Part shown: positions 17,545-26,062 of the stretch, piece after piece
Numbering within the stretch: the stretch's first letter is position 1
Layout of the letters: each line of letters starts with the position of its first letter
Assembly: GCF_008364625.2 (NCBI RefSeq)
Contig: NZ_CP126604.1
Location: 2,294,001 to 2,358,000 of the forward strand
Direction of reading: 5' to 3'
Length of the DNA: 64,000 nt
DNA from: Enterobacter dykesii
GTDB lineage: Bacteria > Pseudomonadota > Gammaproteobacteria > Enterobacterales > Enterobacteriaceae
The notes under the pieces: model-generated
What the model saw: the letters and a program-made list of their open reading frames with translations, nothing else
The model's database searches: none
What the model was told of the DNA's origin: nothing
Made by a program: the position numbers and the translations under genes

Positions 17545-19242
17545 ATGGACAACAAACTGAAAAAACATCGTTCCTTATACATCCCATACGCCGGACCGGT
17601 TTTACTCGAATTCCCCCTGCTCAACAAAGGCAGCGCCTTCAGCATGGAAGAGCGCAGCAGCTTTAACCTGCTGGGTTTACTGCCCGAAGTGGTTGAAACC
17701 ATTGAAGAACAGGCGGAGCGCGCGTGGATCCAGTATCAGGGTTTCAAAACCGAAATCGACAAGCACATCTACCTGCGCAACATTCAGGACACCAATGAAA
17801 CCCTCTTCTATCGCCTGGTGCAGAACCATCTTGAAGAGATGATGCCGGTGATCTACACCCCGACGGTGGGTGCGGCCTGCGAGCGTTTCTCAGAGATCTA
17901 CCGTCGTTCACGCGGGGTATTCATCTCCTATCAGAACCGTCACAACATGGACGATATTCTGCAGAACGTGCCGAACCACAATATCAAAGTGATTGTGGTG
18001 ACCGACGGCGAACGTATTCTCGGCCTCGGCGACCAGGGCATTGGCGGGATGGGGATCCCAATCGGTAAGCTCTCACTCTACACCGCCTGCGGCGGCATCA
18101 GCCCGGCGTATACCCTGCCGGTAGTGCTGGACGTCGGCACCAACAACCAGCAGTTGCTCAACGATCCGCTCTATATGGGCTGGCGCCATCCGCGCATCAC
18201 CGACGACGAGTACTATCAGTTTGTCGACGACTTCATCCAGGCCGTGAAGCACCGCTGGCCGGACGTTCTGCTGCAGTTTGAAGACTTCGCGCAGAAAAAC
18301 GCGATGCCGCTACTGAACCGCTATCGCGATGAGATCTGCTCCTTTAACGACGACATCCAGGGCACCGCGGCCGTGACCGTGGGTACGCTTATCGCCGCCA
18401 GCCGCGCAGCCGGCAGCCAGCTGAGCTACCAGAAAATCGTCTTCCTGGGCGCAGGCTCTGCGGGCTGTGGTATCGCCGAGCAGATCATCGCCCAGACGCA
18501 GCGCGAAGGCTTAAGCGAAGAGCTGGCCCGCTCCCGCGTCTTTATGGTTGACCGTTTCGGCCTGCTGACCGACGCTATGCCGAACCTGCTGCCGTTCCAG
18601 AACAAGCTGGTGCAGAAGCGCGAGAACCTGAAAAACTGGGATACCGACAACGAAGTCCTGTCCCTGCTGGACGTGGTGCGCAACGTGAAGCCGGATATTC
18701 TGATCGGCGTTTCCGGGCAAACCGGCCTCTTCACCGAAGAGATTATTCGCGAGATGCACAAGCACTGCGAGCGCCCTATCGTGATGCCGCTTTCTAACCC
18801 GACCTCCCGCGTGGAAGCGACGCCGCAGGACATCATCGCCTGGACCGAAGGTAACGCGCTGGTCGCGACCGGCAGCCCGTTCGACCCGGTGGTGTGGAAG
18901 GATAAAACCTATCCGATTGCCCAGTGCAACAACTCTTACATCTTCCCGGGCATTGGGCTGGGCGTGATCGCTTCCGGCGCGTCCCGCATTACCGATGAGA
19001 TGCTGATGTCGGCGAGCGAAACCCTTGCGGGCTACTCGCCGCTGGTCAACAACGGTGAAGGGCTGGTGCTGCCGGAGCTGAAAGACATTCACAAGGTGTC
19101 GCGCGCTATCGCGTTTGCGGTAGGTAAAATGGCGCAGCAGCAGGGCGTGGCGGTGAAAACCTCTGCCGACGCGCTGCAGCAGGCCATCGACGACAACTTC
19201 TGGAAACCTGAATACCGCAGCTATCGCCGTACCTCGATTTAA
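17545..19242 (+). CDS. maeA: NAD-dependent malic enzyme MaeA (SfcA)
   Basis: 565 aa, the E. coli length. It oxidatively decarboxylates L-malate to pyruvate with NAD+, in the cytoplasm. The malic-enzyme signature [16 protein letters not shown] and the Tyr of [15 protein letters not shown] are present, together with the nucleotide fold [15 protein letters not shown]. The start at 17545 ([10 protein letters not shown]) gives the E. coli N-terminal length; a GTG at 17536 is less likely. A hairpin follows the stop. Confidence 0.96.
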   Translation: MDNKLKKHRSLYIPYAGPVLLEFPLLNKGSAFSMEERSSFNLLGLLPEVVETIEEQAERAWIQYQGFKTEIDKHIYLRNIQDTNETLFYRLVQNHLEEMMPVIYTPTVGAACERFSEIYRRSRGVFISYQNRHNMDDILQNVPNHNIKVIVVTDGERILGLGDQGIGGMGIPIGKLSLYTACGGISPAYTLPVVLDVGTNNQQLLNDPLYMGWRHPRITDDEYYQFVDDFIQAVKHRWPDVLLQFEDFAQKNAMPLLNRYRDEICSFNDDIQGTAAVTVGTLIAASRAAGSQLSYQKIVFLGAGSAGCGIAEQIIAQTQREGLSEELARSRVFMVDRFGLLTDAMPNLLPFQNKLVQKRENLKNWDTDNEVLSLLDVVRNVKPDILIGVSGQTGLFTEEIIREMHKHCERPIVMPLSNPTSRVEATPQDIIAWTEGNALVATGSPFDPVVWKDKTYPIAQCNNSYIFPGIGLGVIASGASRITDEMLMSASETLAGYSPLVNNGEGLVLPELKDIHKVSRAIAFAVGKMAQQQGVAVKTSADALQQAIDDNFWKPEYRSYRRTSI

Positions 19243-19257
19243 TTCGGCCTTCCGACC

Positions 19258-19284
19258 ATTCCCTCTCCCTTTGGGAGAGGGAAT
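19258..19284. terminator. Perfect hairpin after maeA
   Basis: attccctctccc / gggagagggaat, 12 perfect base pairs around a ttt loop, 15 bases after the stop. The weak T content downstream makes it a probable Rho-independent or processing hairpin. This ccctctccc/gggagaggg motif also occurs as a scattered repeat in enteric genomes. Confidence 0.6.
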
Positions 19285-19372
19285 TACATTTGTACCCCCA
19301 CTAGCCAAACCCCTTTTCCCCCGCTACACTCCCTTCATCCATTAACCTAATGAATATATAAGGAGGCCAATT

Positions 19373-19456
19373 ATGCTGTATCGTGAAATTTTCAATGTTT
19401 CACATACATTTGGTGATCGCACCAGCTCAAGCGTTATCGGTATCGTGCTGCGATAA
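19373..19456 (+). CDS. 27-codon leader peptide upstream of the ABC-F gene
   Basis: Short ORF with a very strong ribosome binding site (AAGGAGGCCAATT before ATG). The peptide starts MLYREIF and ends IGIVLR. The last 11 codons lie inside the first hairpin of the leader RNA (19425-19469). The stop codon falls in that hairpin's 3' arm. The next gene is an ABC-F ATPase. Short ORFs before ABC-F and erm genes are known elsewhere as ribosome-stalling sensors of antibiotics. I do not recognise this peptide. Function is inferred from position and RNA structure. Confidence 0.72.
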   Translation: MLYREIFNVSHTFGDRTSSSVIGIVLR

Positions 19457-19567
19457 CTTCTGCTTGAGCGAAGACACCAACCCCTGAAATCCCTTCTCTC
19501 GGGCTTACTGAGTTATCGTCAGCGATGTTTGACGAGGCATAAACATGCCTGTAACTCTTGGGTAAGC
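19425..19567 (+). promoter_or_regulatory. Translation-attenuator RNA for the ABC-F gene
   Basis: Hairpin A: gctcaagc (19425-19432) plus gttatcg (19433-19439) pairs with cgataac (19451-19457) plus gcttgagc (19462-19469), broken only by a four-base bulge. Structure B is a three-way junction: gcttac (19503-19508) with gtaagc (19562-19567), gagtta (19510-19515) with taactc (19552-19557), tcgtca (19516-19521) with tgacga (19530-19535), and ggcat (19536-19540) with atgcc (19545-19549). B's outer 3' strand contains the ABC-F ribosome binding site (gggtaag). Alternative helix C: gctgcgataact (19447-19458) with agttatcg-t-cagc (19511-19523), 12 pairs with one bulge, excludes both A and B. Opening A by a stalled ribosome would favour C and expose the site. 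Confidence 0.7.
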
Positions 19568-19571
19568 AACA

Positions 19572-21284
19572 ATGAGCACTTTACTCACTGCACAATCTTT
19601 ACGCGTTGATACGGCGTTTGGCACGCTCTTCGACTCACTCTCCTTTACGCTGAAAAAAGGCGACCGCATTGGCCTGCTGGGCGACAACGGCTGCGGTAAA
19701 AGCACGCTGCTGAAGGTGCTGGACGGTACTGACTCCCCCGCCGCCGGAACGGTCGCGCTGGCCGGGCACTGCCTGATGGCGCGCGTGGAGCAACATCTCC
19801 CGGACGCCATTTTCCCGCTGTCCATGCTGGATGCCGTACTCGCACAGCTGCCTCTGGCTGAGCGCGATAGCCTGCGCTGGAAAGCCGAAACGCTGCTGGC
19901 GAGCATGGGCTTCACGCCGCAGGATATGGCGCTGCAATCCGCCACGCTGAGCGGCGGGCAGCACACCCGCCTGCTGCTGGCGCGGGCGTTGATTCACGAG
20001 CCGGATCTGCTCCTGCTCGATGAACCCAGCAACCACCTTGATTTGCCGACCATGCTCTGGCTGGAACACTTTCTGCAGAACTGGTCGGGCAGCTTTGTGC
20101 TGGTCTCGCATGACAGACAGCTGCTGGATGCCGTCACGAACGGCAGCTGGATCCTGCGCGATAAAACGCTGCACTACTTCGCCCTTCCCTGCACGGCAGC
20201 CCGCAAGGCGCTTGAAGCAAAGGATGAAAGCGACGCGCAGCGCCACAAGGCGGAGCAAAAGGAGATCGACCGCGTGACCGCCAGCGCGAAGCGGCTGGCG
20301 ACCTGGGGCAAGGTTTACGACAACGAAGACCTGGCCCGCAAAGCCAAACAGATGGAAAAACAGGTCGAACGGCTTAAGGAGAGCCAGACGGCGCTCACGG
20401 CGGGCAGCCAGTGGACGTTAACCCTGCGCGGCGACGCGCTGCGGGCCGACCGTTTGCTGGAAATGGAGAACCTCGACGTGCCTCCTGCACCTGGCCTGCC
20501 GGCGTTGTTCAGCATCGAAATGGCGCGGCTGAAAAGCGGCGATCGCGTGGCGATTGTCGGTCGCAATGGCTGCGGAAAATCGTCGCTGATGAGGCTTATC
20601 TGGCGACATTTTACGGATGAACCGGCGGAAGGCGGGCTGAAAATCCATCCACGCGTGTCGCCTGGCTATTACGACCAGACGCTTCACCAGCTTGCGGACA
20701 ACGCCACGCTGCTCGACGCGCTGGAGCCTTTCGCACCAGATCCGCAGAACCGCAAAATGGCGCTGATAAGCGCGGGTTTCCCGTGGTCGCGTCACGGGCA
20801 AACGGTCAGCACGCTCAGCGGTGGCGAACGCTCGCGCCTGCTGTTCGTTGGCCTGACGCTTGCCCGCTACAGCCTGCTGATGCTGGATGAGCCGACCAAC
20901 CACCTCGACATGGAAGGCAAAGAGACGCTGGCGCAAACCCTTCAGCAGTTTGAAGGCGGCGTCCTGCTGGTCAGCCACGATCGCCAGTTAATTAGCCAAA
21001 GCTGCAACCGTTTCTGGCTGATTGAAGAGGGAAAGCTGAGCGAGTGGCACGATGCAGAGGCGGTGTTTGAACGCCTGCGTGAAAGCGCGGGGCTGGCGAC
21101 ACCCGCCGCGCCCGTCATCGACGCGGCGACGGTTCCATCCTCGCCGTATGACGATCTGCTCGAACGGCTGGTCGCGCTGGAAACGCTGCTGGAAGACGAT
21201 CTGGCGCGTAAGCCGAAGCATCAAAAGCCGCAGCTGCAGGCGCAATGGCGTAAAGAGATTGAGGAAATAGAAGCACTGCTGTAA
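19572..21284 (+). CDS. ABC-F family ATPase, not one of the four E. coli types
   Basis: 570-aa cytoplasmic twin-ATPase without membrane segments. Domain 1 has Walker A GDNGCGKST (about 38-45), LSGGQ (126-130) and LLLLDEPSNHLD. Domain 2 has GRNGCGKSS (about 330-338), LSGGERSR and LLMLDEPTNHLD. The interdomain linker (about 205-285, charged, helical, Lys/Glu-rich) corresponds to the P-site tRNA interaction motif that reaches the ribosome in ABC-F proteins. The C-terminus ends in a charged coiled-coil-like segment. It does not match EttA, Uup, YbiT or YheS as I remember them. In E. coli maeA and adhP are adjacent, so this gene is an insertion. The leader RNA suggests inducible synthesis and a role in translation or antibiotic protection (inference). 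Confidence 0.85.
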   Translation: MSTLLTAQSLRVDTAFGTLFDSLSFTLKKGDRIGLLGDNGCGKSTLLKVLDGTDSPAAGTVALAGHCLMARVEQHLPDAIFPLSMLDAVLAQLPLAERDSLRWKAETLLASMGFTPQDMALQSATLSGGQHTRLLLARALIHEPDLLLLDEPSNHLDLPTMLWLEHFLQNWSGSFVLVSHDRQLLDAVTNGSWILRDKTLHYFALPCTAARKALEAKDESDAQRHKAEQKEIDRVTASAKRLATWGKVYDNEDLARKAKQMEKQVERLKESQTALTAGSQWTLTLRGDALRADRLLEMENLDVPPAPGLPALFSIEMARLKSGDRVAIVGRNGCGKSSLMRLIWRHFTDEPAEGGLKIHPRVSPGYYDQTLHQLADNATLLDALEPFAPDPQNRKMALISAGFPWSRHGQTVSTLSGGERSRLLFVGLTLARYSLLMLDEPTNHLDMEGKETLAQTLQQFEGGVLLVSHDRQLISQSCNRFWLIEEGKLSEWHDAEAVFERLRESAGLATPAAPVIDAATVPSSPYDDLLERLVALETLLEDDLARKPKHQKPQLQAQWRKEIEEIEALL

Positions 21285-21290
21285 GTCTGC

Positions 21291-21324
21291 GCCCGCCGGG
21301 TCTCTCTCGGCGGGCCAGTTTTTT
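21291..21324 (+). terminator. Rho-independent terminator after the ABC-F gene
   Basis: gcccgccg / cggcgggc stem, nine-base loop, then a run of six T. Confidence 0.85.
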
Positions 21325-21482
21325 CCCCCTAAATTATTAGAGGAACGCCGTATTCTTATTCTGAAATCGGATTAAATGATGACATTATGTTGCCGTTGCC
21401 TTGCATTACAGCCCCAAAGCACTAATCCTTGAGGAGTATTACACCTGCTATGCAGATACTCATCATGAACAAGGAGATACAC

Positions 21483-22493
21483 ATGAAGGCTGCTGTTGTC
21501 ACTCAGGATCATCAGGTTAATGTCACCGAAAAAACCTTACGCCCGCTAAAGCACGGGGAAGCCCTGCTGAAGATGGAGTGCTGTGGCGTATGCCATACCG
21601 ATCTCCACGTGAAGAACGGTGATTTTGGCGATAAAACCGGGGTTATCCTGGGCCACGAAGGGATTGGTATCGTAAAAGAAGTTGGCCCCGGCGTGAAATC
21701 GCTGAAAGTCGGCGACCGCGCAAGCGTGGCCTGGTTTTTTGAAGGCTGCGGCCACTGTGAATACTGTAATACCGGCAACGAAACCCTGTGCCGCGATGTG
21801 AAAAATGCCGGTTACTCCGTTGACGGCGGCATGGCGGAAGAGTGCATCGTCACCGCGGATTACGCGGTAAAAGTGCCGGACGGTCTGGAATCCGCTGCGG
21901 CCAGCAGCATCACCTGTGCCGGGGTCACCACCTACAAAGCGGTAAAAATTTCCGGTATTAAACCGGGCCAGTGGATCGCAATCTATGGTCTGGGCGGTCT
22001 GGGCAACCTTGCGCTGCAGTACGCCAAAAACGTCTTTAACGCCAAAGTCATCGCTCTCGACGTTAACGACGAACAGCTGAAGCTGGCGGCCAGTATGGGT
22101 GCCGATTTAACCATCAACTCCCGCAGCGAAGACGCCGCAAAAATTGTGCAGGAGAAAACCGGCGGCGCGCATGCCGCAGTCGTTACTGCCGTCGCAAAAG
22201 CGGCCTTTAACTCAGCCGTTGACGCCGTGCGTGCCGGTGGCCGCGTGGTCGCGGTTGGCCTGCCGCCGGAAGCGATGAGCCTCGACATTCCGCGTCTGGT
22301 ACTGGACGGCATTCAGGTGGTAGGTTCCCTGGTCGGCACCCGTCAGGATCTGCAGGAAGCGTTCCAGTTTGCGGCCGAAGGTAAAGTCGTGCCGAAAGTC
22401 ACGATGCGCCCGATCGAGGACATCAACGCCATCTTCAAAGAGATGGAACAGGGCCAGATCCGCGGCCGTATGGTGATTGACCTGCGTTCATAA
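21483..22493 (+). CDS. adhP: Ethanol-active zinc alcohol dehydrogenase AdhP
   Basis: 336-aa zinc medium-chain alcohol dehydrogenase, E. coli AdhP length; NAD-dependent ethanol/acetaldehyde interconversion in the cytoplasm. Catalytic zinc ligands are in [10 protein letters not shown] and GHEGIG. The structural-zinc cysteines are in [15 protein letters not shown], and the Rossmann motif is GLGGLGNLA. The start at 21483 (MKAAVVT) has AAGGAGATACAC upstream; 18 codons of in-frame upstream sequence, from 21429, are probably untranslated. A terminator follows. Confidence 0.96.
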   Translation: MKAAVVTQDHQVNVTEKTLRPLKHGEALLKMECCGVCHTDLHVKNGDFGDKTGVILGHEGIGIVKEVGPGVKSLKVGDRASVAWFFEGCGHCEYCNTGNETLCRDVKNAGYSVDGGMAEECIVTADYAVKVPDGLESAAASSITCAGVTTYKAVKISGIKPGQWIAIYGLGGLGNLALQYAKNVFNAKVIALDVNDEQLKLAASMGADLTINSRSEDAAKIVQEKTGGAHAAVVTAVAKAAFNSAVDAVRAGGRVVAVGLPPEAMSLDIPRLVLDGIQVVGSLVGTRQDLQEAFQFAAEGKVVPKVTMRPIEDINAIFKEMEQGQIRGRMVIDLRS

Positions 22494-22510
22494 TCACCCA
22501 CCGTTCAATT

Positions 22511-22538
22511 ACCGCTCCTGACAGGAGCGGTTTTTTTA
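22511..22538 (+). terminator. Rho-independent terminator after adhP
   Basis: accgctcct / aggagcggt stem with a three-base loop and a run of seven T. Confidence 0.9.
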
Positions 22539-22565
22539 TAGCCATTTTCCGGCAATCCTTATCTT

Positions 22566-22638
22566 AATTCCTTTGTTCCCTTGTTTTCCCCCGCGCCCGA
22601 TGATGAATCCGACGCTAACAAGAGATAACAAAGGAATT
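22566..22638 (+). promoter_or_regulatory. Inverted repeat sequestering the RBS of the ABC importer operon
   Basis: aattcctttgtt (22566-22577) and aacaaaggaatt (22627-22638) are perfect 12-bp complements. A second helix inside pairs cttgtt (22580-22585) with aacaag (22617-22622). The 3' arm contains the Shine-Dalgarno sequence AAAGGA of the binding-protein gene starting at 22643. In RNA this would close the ribosome binding site; in DNA it could be an operator. It fits no riboswitch class that I recognise. Confidence 0.6.
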
Positions 22639-22642
22639 CACC

Positions 22643-24262
22643 ATGCAAACCCCATTTCGTCTGCCGCTGCTGACGGCGCTGATCCTGGCGACAACCGCAG
22701 CCTGGGCAGCAGATGCGCCCGTCAAAGGCGGCACGCTGATTTATCTGGAGCAACAGGCGCACACCAATCTCTATCCGCCTGCCGGTGGCTTTTACCCGAA
22801 CGGCGGCATTCTGAATCAAATCACCGACAAACTGACGTGGCAGAACCCAAAGACGCTGCAGGTCGAACCCTGGGTGGCCGAAAGCTGGACCACCAACGCC
22901 GATAAAACCGAATACACCTTTAAGCTTCGTCCCGGCATCACCTTCTCCGACGGCACGCCGCTGGACGCCAACGCCGTGGCGAAAAACTTTGATACCTACG
23001 GTTTAGGCAATAAGGCGCAGCGCCTGCCGGTGTCAGAAGTGATTAATAACTACGATCGCAGCGAAGTCATCGACCCGCTGACCGTGAAATTCTACTTCAA
23101 AAAACCGTCGCCGGGGTTCCTGCAGGGCACCGCCACCATTGGCTCGGGTCTGGTCTCGCTCAGCACGCTGAAGCGCAACTTCGAAGAGCTGGGTGATGCC
23201 CGCCACATCATCGGTTCCGGCCCGTTTGTGGTGAAGGACGAGAAGCTGGGTCGTGAAGTGACGCTCGAAGCCCGCAAAGACTACCAGTGGGGACCGAAAA
23301 ACCTGACGCAACAGGGGCCCGCCAATCTCGATGGCATCAAGTTTATCGTGACCCAGGAAGACAGCGTGCGCGTCGGCGCCCTGCTGGCCGGTCAGGCCGA
23401 CTTTATTCGCCAGGTGCAGGCGTATGACGAAAAGCAGGCGACAGACCAGGGCTATAAGATCTACGCCGCCCCGACGCGCGGGGTGAACGACAGCATCAGC
23501 TTCCGCCCGGATAACCCGCTGGTCTCCGATATTCGCGTTCGCCAGGCGCTGCTGCATGCCACCAATGCAAAACAGGTGGTCGAGACCCTCTTCTCGGCCA
23601 ACTATCCGCAGGCGAAGTCCGTGATTGCCGGTTCTGCCGCAGGCTTTGTCGATCTCAGCGACAAATTGACCTTTGACCCGGCAAAAGCCAACCAGCTGCT
23701 GGACGAGGCGGGCTGGAAAGCAGGCGGCGACGGGATCCGCGCCAAAGACGGCCAGCGGCTGGCGCTGACGGTATATGAATCTCTGCCGCAGCCGCAAAAC
23801 AAAGAGGTGCTGCAGCTGGTTGCCCAGCAGTGGCGACAGGTGGGCGTGGCGCTGAACGTCAAAGCCGGTGACGCAGGCAGCCGCACGCTGGATAACCTTG
23901 ACCCGCTGAAAACCCCGTTAACCGTTTCCGAAGTGGGCCGCGCCGATCCGGACGTGGTGAAAAGCATGTTCTACCCGGCTAACCGCGACGCGCTGCTGCA
24001 AAAAGGCGGATCCAGCGACAAGGTCAAAAACTTCCGTGACGACAGGCTTAATGCGCTGCTGGTGAACATTTCGGCTGAGGTCGATCCGCAAAAACGCCTG
24101 CAGCTGACGGGAGACGCCCAGCGCTACCTGCTGGATAACGCCTACGTCATTCCGATTTTCGAGGAGCCGCAGGTCTTTGCCGGTGCGCCGTGGCTGAAAG
24201 GCGTGAATTTCGAAGCGGTTGGCCGCCCGTCGTTCTACGGCGCGTGGATTGAGAAACACTGA
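22643..24262 (+). CDS. ABC importer substrate-binding protein (KPN_01854-like)
   Basis: 539-aa periplasmic binding protein, SBP family 5 (dipeptide/nickel type). It has a signal peptide (MQTPFRLPLLTALILATT, cleavage after AWAA). The mature N-terminus PVKGGTLIYLEQQAHTNLY is distinctive and, from memory, matches the family named after Klebsiella KPN_01854. Those genes occur beside a luciferase-like monooxygenase and CMD/AhpD proteins, as here. The ligand is unknown; the oxidoreductases downstream argue against a plain peptide. It is first gene of a six-gene operon whose ribosome binding site lies in an inverted repeat. Confidence 0.85.
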   Translation: MQTPFRLPLLTALILATTAAWAADAPVKGGTLIYLEQQAHTNLYPPAGGFYPNGGILNQITDKLTWQNPKTLQVEPWVAESWTTNADKTEYTFKLRPGITFSDGTPLDANAVAKNFDTYGLGNKAQRLPVSEVINNYDRSEVIDPLTVKFYFKKPSPGFLQGTATIGSGLVSLSTLKRNFEELGDARHIIGSGPFVVKDEKLGREVTLEARKDYQWGPKNLTQQGPANLDGIKFIVTQEDSVRVGALLAGQADFIRQVQAYDEKQATDQGYKIYAAPTRGVNDSISFRPDNPLVSDIRVRQALLHATNAKQVVETLFSANYPQAKSVIAGSAAGFVDLSDKLTFDPAKANQLLDEAGWKAGGDGIRAKDGQRLALTVYESLPQPQNKEVLQLVAQQWRQVGVALNVKAGDAGSRTLDNLDPLKTPLTVSEVGRADPDVVKSMFYPANRDALLQKGGSSDKVKNFRDDRLNALLVNISAEVDPQKRLQLTGDAQRYLLDNAYVIPIFEEPQVFAGAPWLKGVNFEAVGRPSFYGAWIEKH

Positions 24263-24272
24263 GGAGCCGACG

Positions 24273-25217
24273 ATGCGCCACGCACTTCTTCAACGTTTAG
24301 GGCACGGGCTGCTGGTACTGTGGGCCGCCTTTACCCTCTCGTTCGTGTTGCTCCAGGTGCTGCCGGGCGACGCGGTGCTGATTAAATTTCAGAACCCGGA
24401 CCTGGGCTTAAGCCCGGCGCAAATCGAGGAGATGCGCGTGGCCTACGGCGCGGACAGCCCGCTGTGGCAGCAGTACGGCCACACGCTGCTGGCGATGCTG
24501 CGCGGCGATTTCGGCTATTCGGTACAGGCAGGCGTGCCGGTCAGCGAGCTGATTGCCAGCAATCTGCCGGATACCCTGAGCCTCGCCCTGCCCGCCTTTT
24601 TGCTCGCGGTCCTGCTGGCGTTTGCGCTGGCCTTTGCGTCGCGTCTGCCGAGGCTGCGCTGGCTGAGCAATACCCTTCAGTCTCTGCCGGTCCTATTTAT
24701 CTCCTTACCGACGTTCTGGCTGGGGATTGCCCTCATCCAGCTCTTTTCTTTTCAGCTGCGGCTGATCCCGGTGATTAACCCGACGCCGCTGCAGGGGCTG
24801 ATCCTGCCGATCGTGACCGTTGCGATCCCGATCTCCGCCCCGCTGGCGCAAATCCTGATGCGCAGCCTGGACCAGGTGGCGACGCAGCCGTTTGTCGCAG
24901 TGGCCCGCGCCAAAGGGCTGAGTGAAACCGCCGTCCTGTGGCGTCACGTGACCGTCAACGCCCTGCTGCCGGTCCTGAACATTGCCGGACTGCTGCTGGG
25001 CGAGCTGATTGCCGGGGCGCTGATCACCGAAACCGTTTTTGGCCGCAGCGGGCTCGGGCAGCTGACCCAGCAGGCGGTGAATAATCAGGACATCGCCGTG
25101 CTTCAGGCGGTCGTGATGATTTCCGCCCTCGGTTTTGTCCTGATCAATCTGCTGGTGGATCTGCTGATGCCGCTGCTGGATCCCCGTCTGCAAACCGTTA
25201 CCGGAGGTGCATCATGA
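24273..25217 (+). CDS. ABC importer permease, OppB/DppB type
   Basis: 314-aa inner-membrane permease with six membrane segments. N-terminal PGDAVLIKF and EAA loop (FVAVARAKGLSETAVLWRHV) are typical of the DppB family. The start at 24273 (MRHALLQRLG) is preceded by GAGGAGCCGACG, ten bases after the binding-protein stop. Its stop overlaps the next permease start (ATGA). Confidence 0.88.
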   Translation: MRHALLQRLGHGLLVLWAAFTLSFVLLQVLPGDAVLIKFQNPDLGLSPAQIEEMRVAYGADSPLWQQYGHTLLAMLRGDFGYSVQAGVPVSELIASNLPDTLSLALPAFLLAVLLAFALAFASRLPRLRWLSNTLQSLPVLFISLPTFWLGIALIQLFSFQLRLIPVINPTPLQGLILPIVTVAIPISAPLAQILMRSLDQVATQPFVAVARAKGLSETAVLWRHVTVNALLPVLNIAGLLLGELIAGALITETVFGRSGLGQLTQQAVNNQDIAVLQAVVMISALGFVLINLLVDLLMPLLDPRLQTVTGGAS

Positions 25218-26062
25218 GTCTGGTCGATTACGCGGCCGCCGCGCGAAAACGCGTTCCTGCCTGGCAGGGAGTGGAATGGCAGCCGGGGCTGTGGCTGGCA
25301 TGGGCGGTGATTATTCTCGCCGCTTTTGCCGCCGTGGCGCCCGGCCTGTTAACCCACTACAGCCCGATTGAGGGCATCGCCGGGGCACAGCGCCTGGCGC
25401 CGCAGGCGGGTCACTGGCTCGGGACCGATCAGCTTGGCCGCGATGTTTACACGCGTATCGTTTATGGCGCCTCCCACTCCCTGAGCGCGGCATTGGCCGC
25501 CGTGACGATGGGCCTGGTGGTCGGCACCGGCTTAGGGGTAATTGCCGGGGCGTTCGCCGGACGCGTCGAGTCTCTGCTGATGCGCTTCGTCGACGTGTTG
25601 CTCTCCATCCCGTCTCTGCTGCTCTCGCTGACGGTGATTATTCTGCTCGGGTTTGGCACCGTTAACGCCGCGATTGCCGTCGGCGTTGCCTCCATTGCCA
25701 GCTTCGCCCGCCTCGCGCGCGGTGAAGTCGTGCGTATCCGCCATACGGATTATGTCGAGGCGGCGTTTGGCAGCGGCGGGACGTTTTTCGCCGTGCTGTG
25801 GCGACACATCCTGCCCAACGCATTAACCGCCGTCCTGGCCTTTGCCACGCTGCAGTTTGGTCAGGCCATCCTGGCGCTCTCCACGCTGAGCTTTCTCGGT
25901 TACGGCACCCCGCCGCCGGTGCCGGAATGGGGCTTACTGATTGCCGAAGGCCGTAACTATCTCTCTACCGCCTGGTGGCTCACCACCTTCCCCGGCGTGG
26001 TCGTCATCGCCGTGGTGCTGGCCACCAACCGTATCAGCCAACAGTTCAGCGGAGGTCGCTAA
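25214..26062 (+). CDS. ABC importer permease, OppC/DppC type
   Basis: 282 aa, second channel subunit. It shows the DppC landmark LGTDQLGRDVYTRIVYG and an EAA loop (TDYVEAAFGSGGTFFAVLWR). Unlike many DppC proteins it begins with a short amphipathic stretch before the first membrane helix. The start overlaps the previous gene by four bases and the stop shares a base with the ATPase start. Confidence 0.88.
   Translation: MSLVDYAAAARKRVPAWQGVEWQPGLWLAWAVIILAAFAAVAPGLLTHYSPIEGIAGAQRLAPQAGHWLGTDQLGRDVYTRIVYGASHSLSAALAAVTMGLVVGTGLGVIAGAFAGRVESLLMRFVDVLLSIPSLLLSLTVIILLGFGTVNAAIAVGVASIASFARLARGEVVRIRHTDYVEAAFGSGGTFFAVLWRHILPNALTAVLAFATLQFGQAILALSTLSFLGYGTPPPVPEWGLLIAEGRNYLSTAWWLTTFPGVVVIAVVLATNRISQQFSGGR

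Noticed and set aside
19258-19284. Hairpin attccctctccc/gggagagggaat as part of the ABC-F switch
   Set aside because: It lies before the leader ORF, shows no complementarity to the downstream helices, and fits a maeA transcript end or a dispersed enteric repeat.
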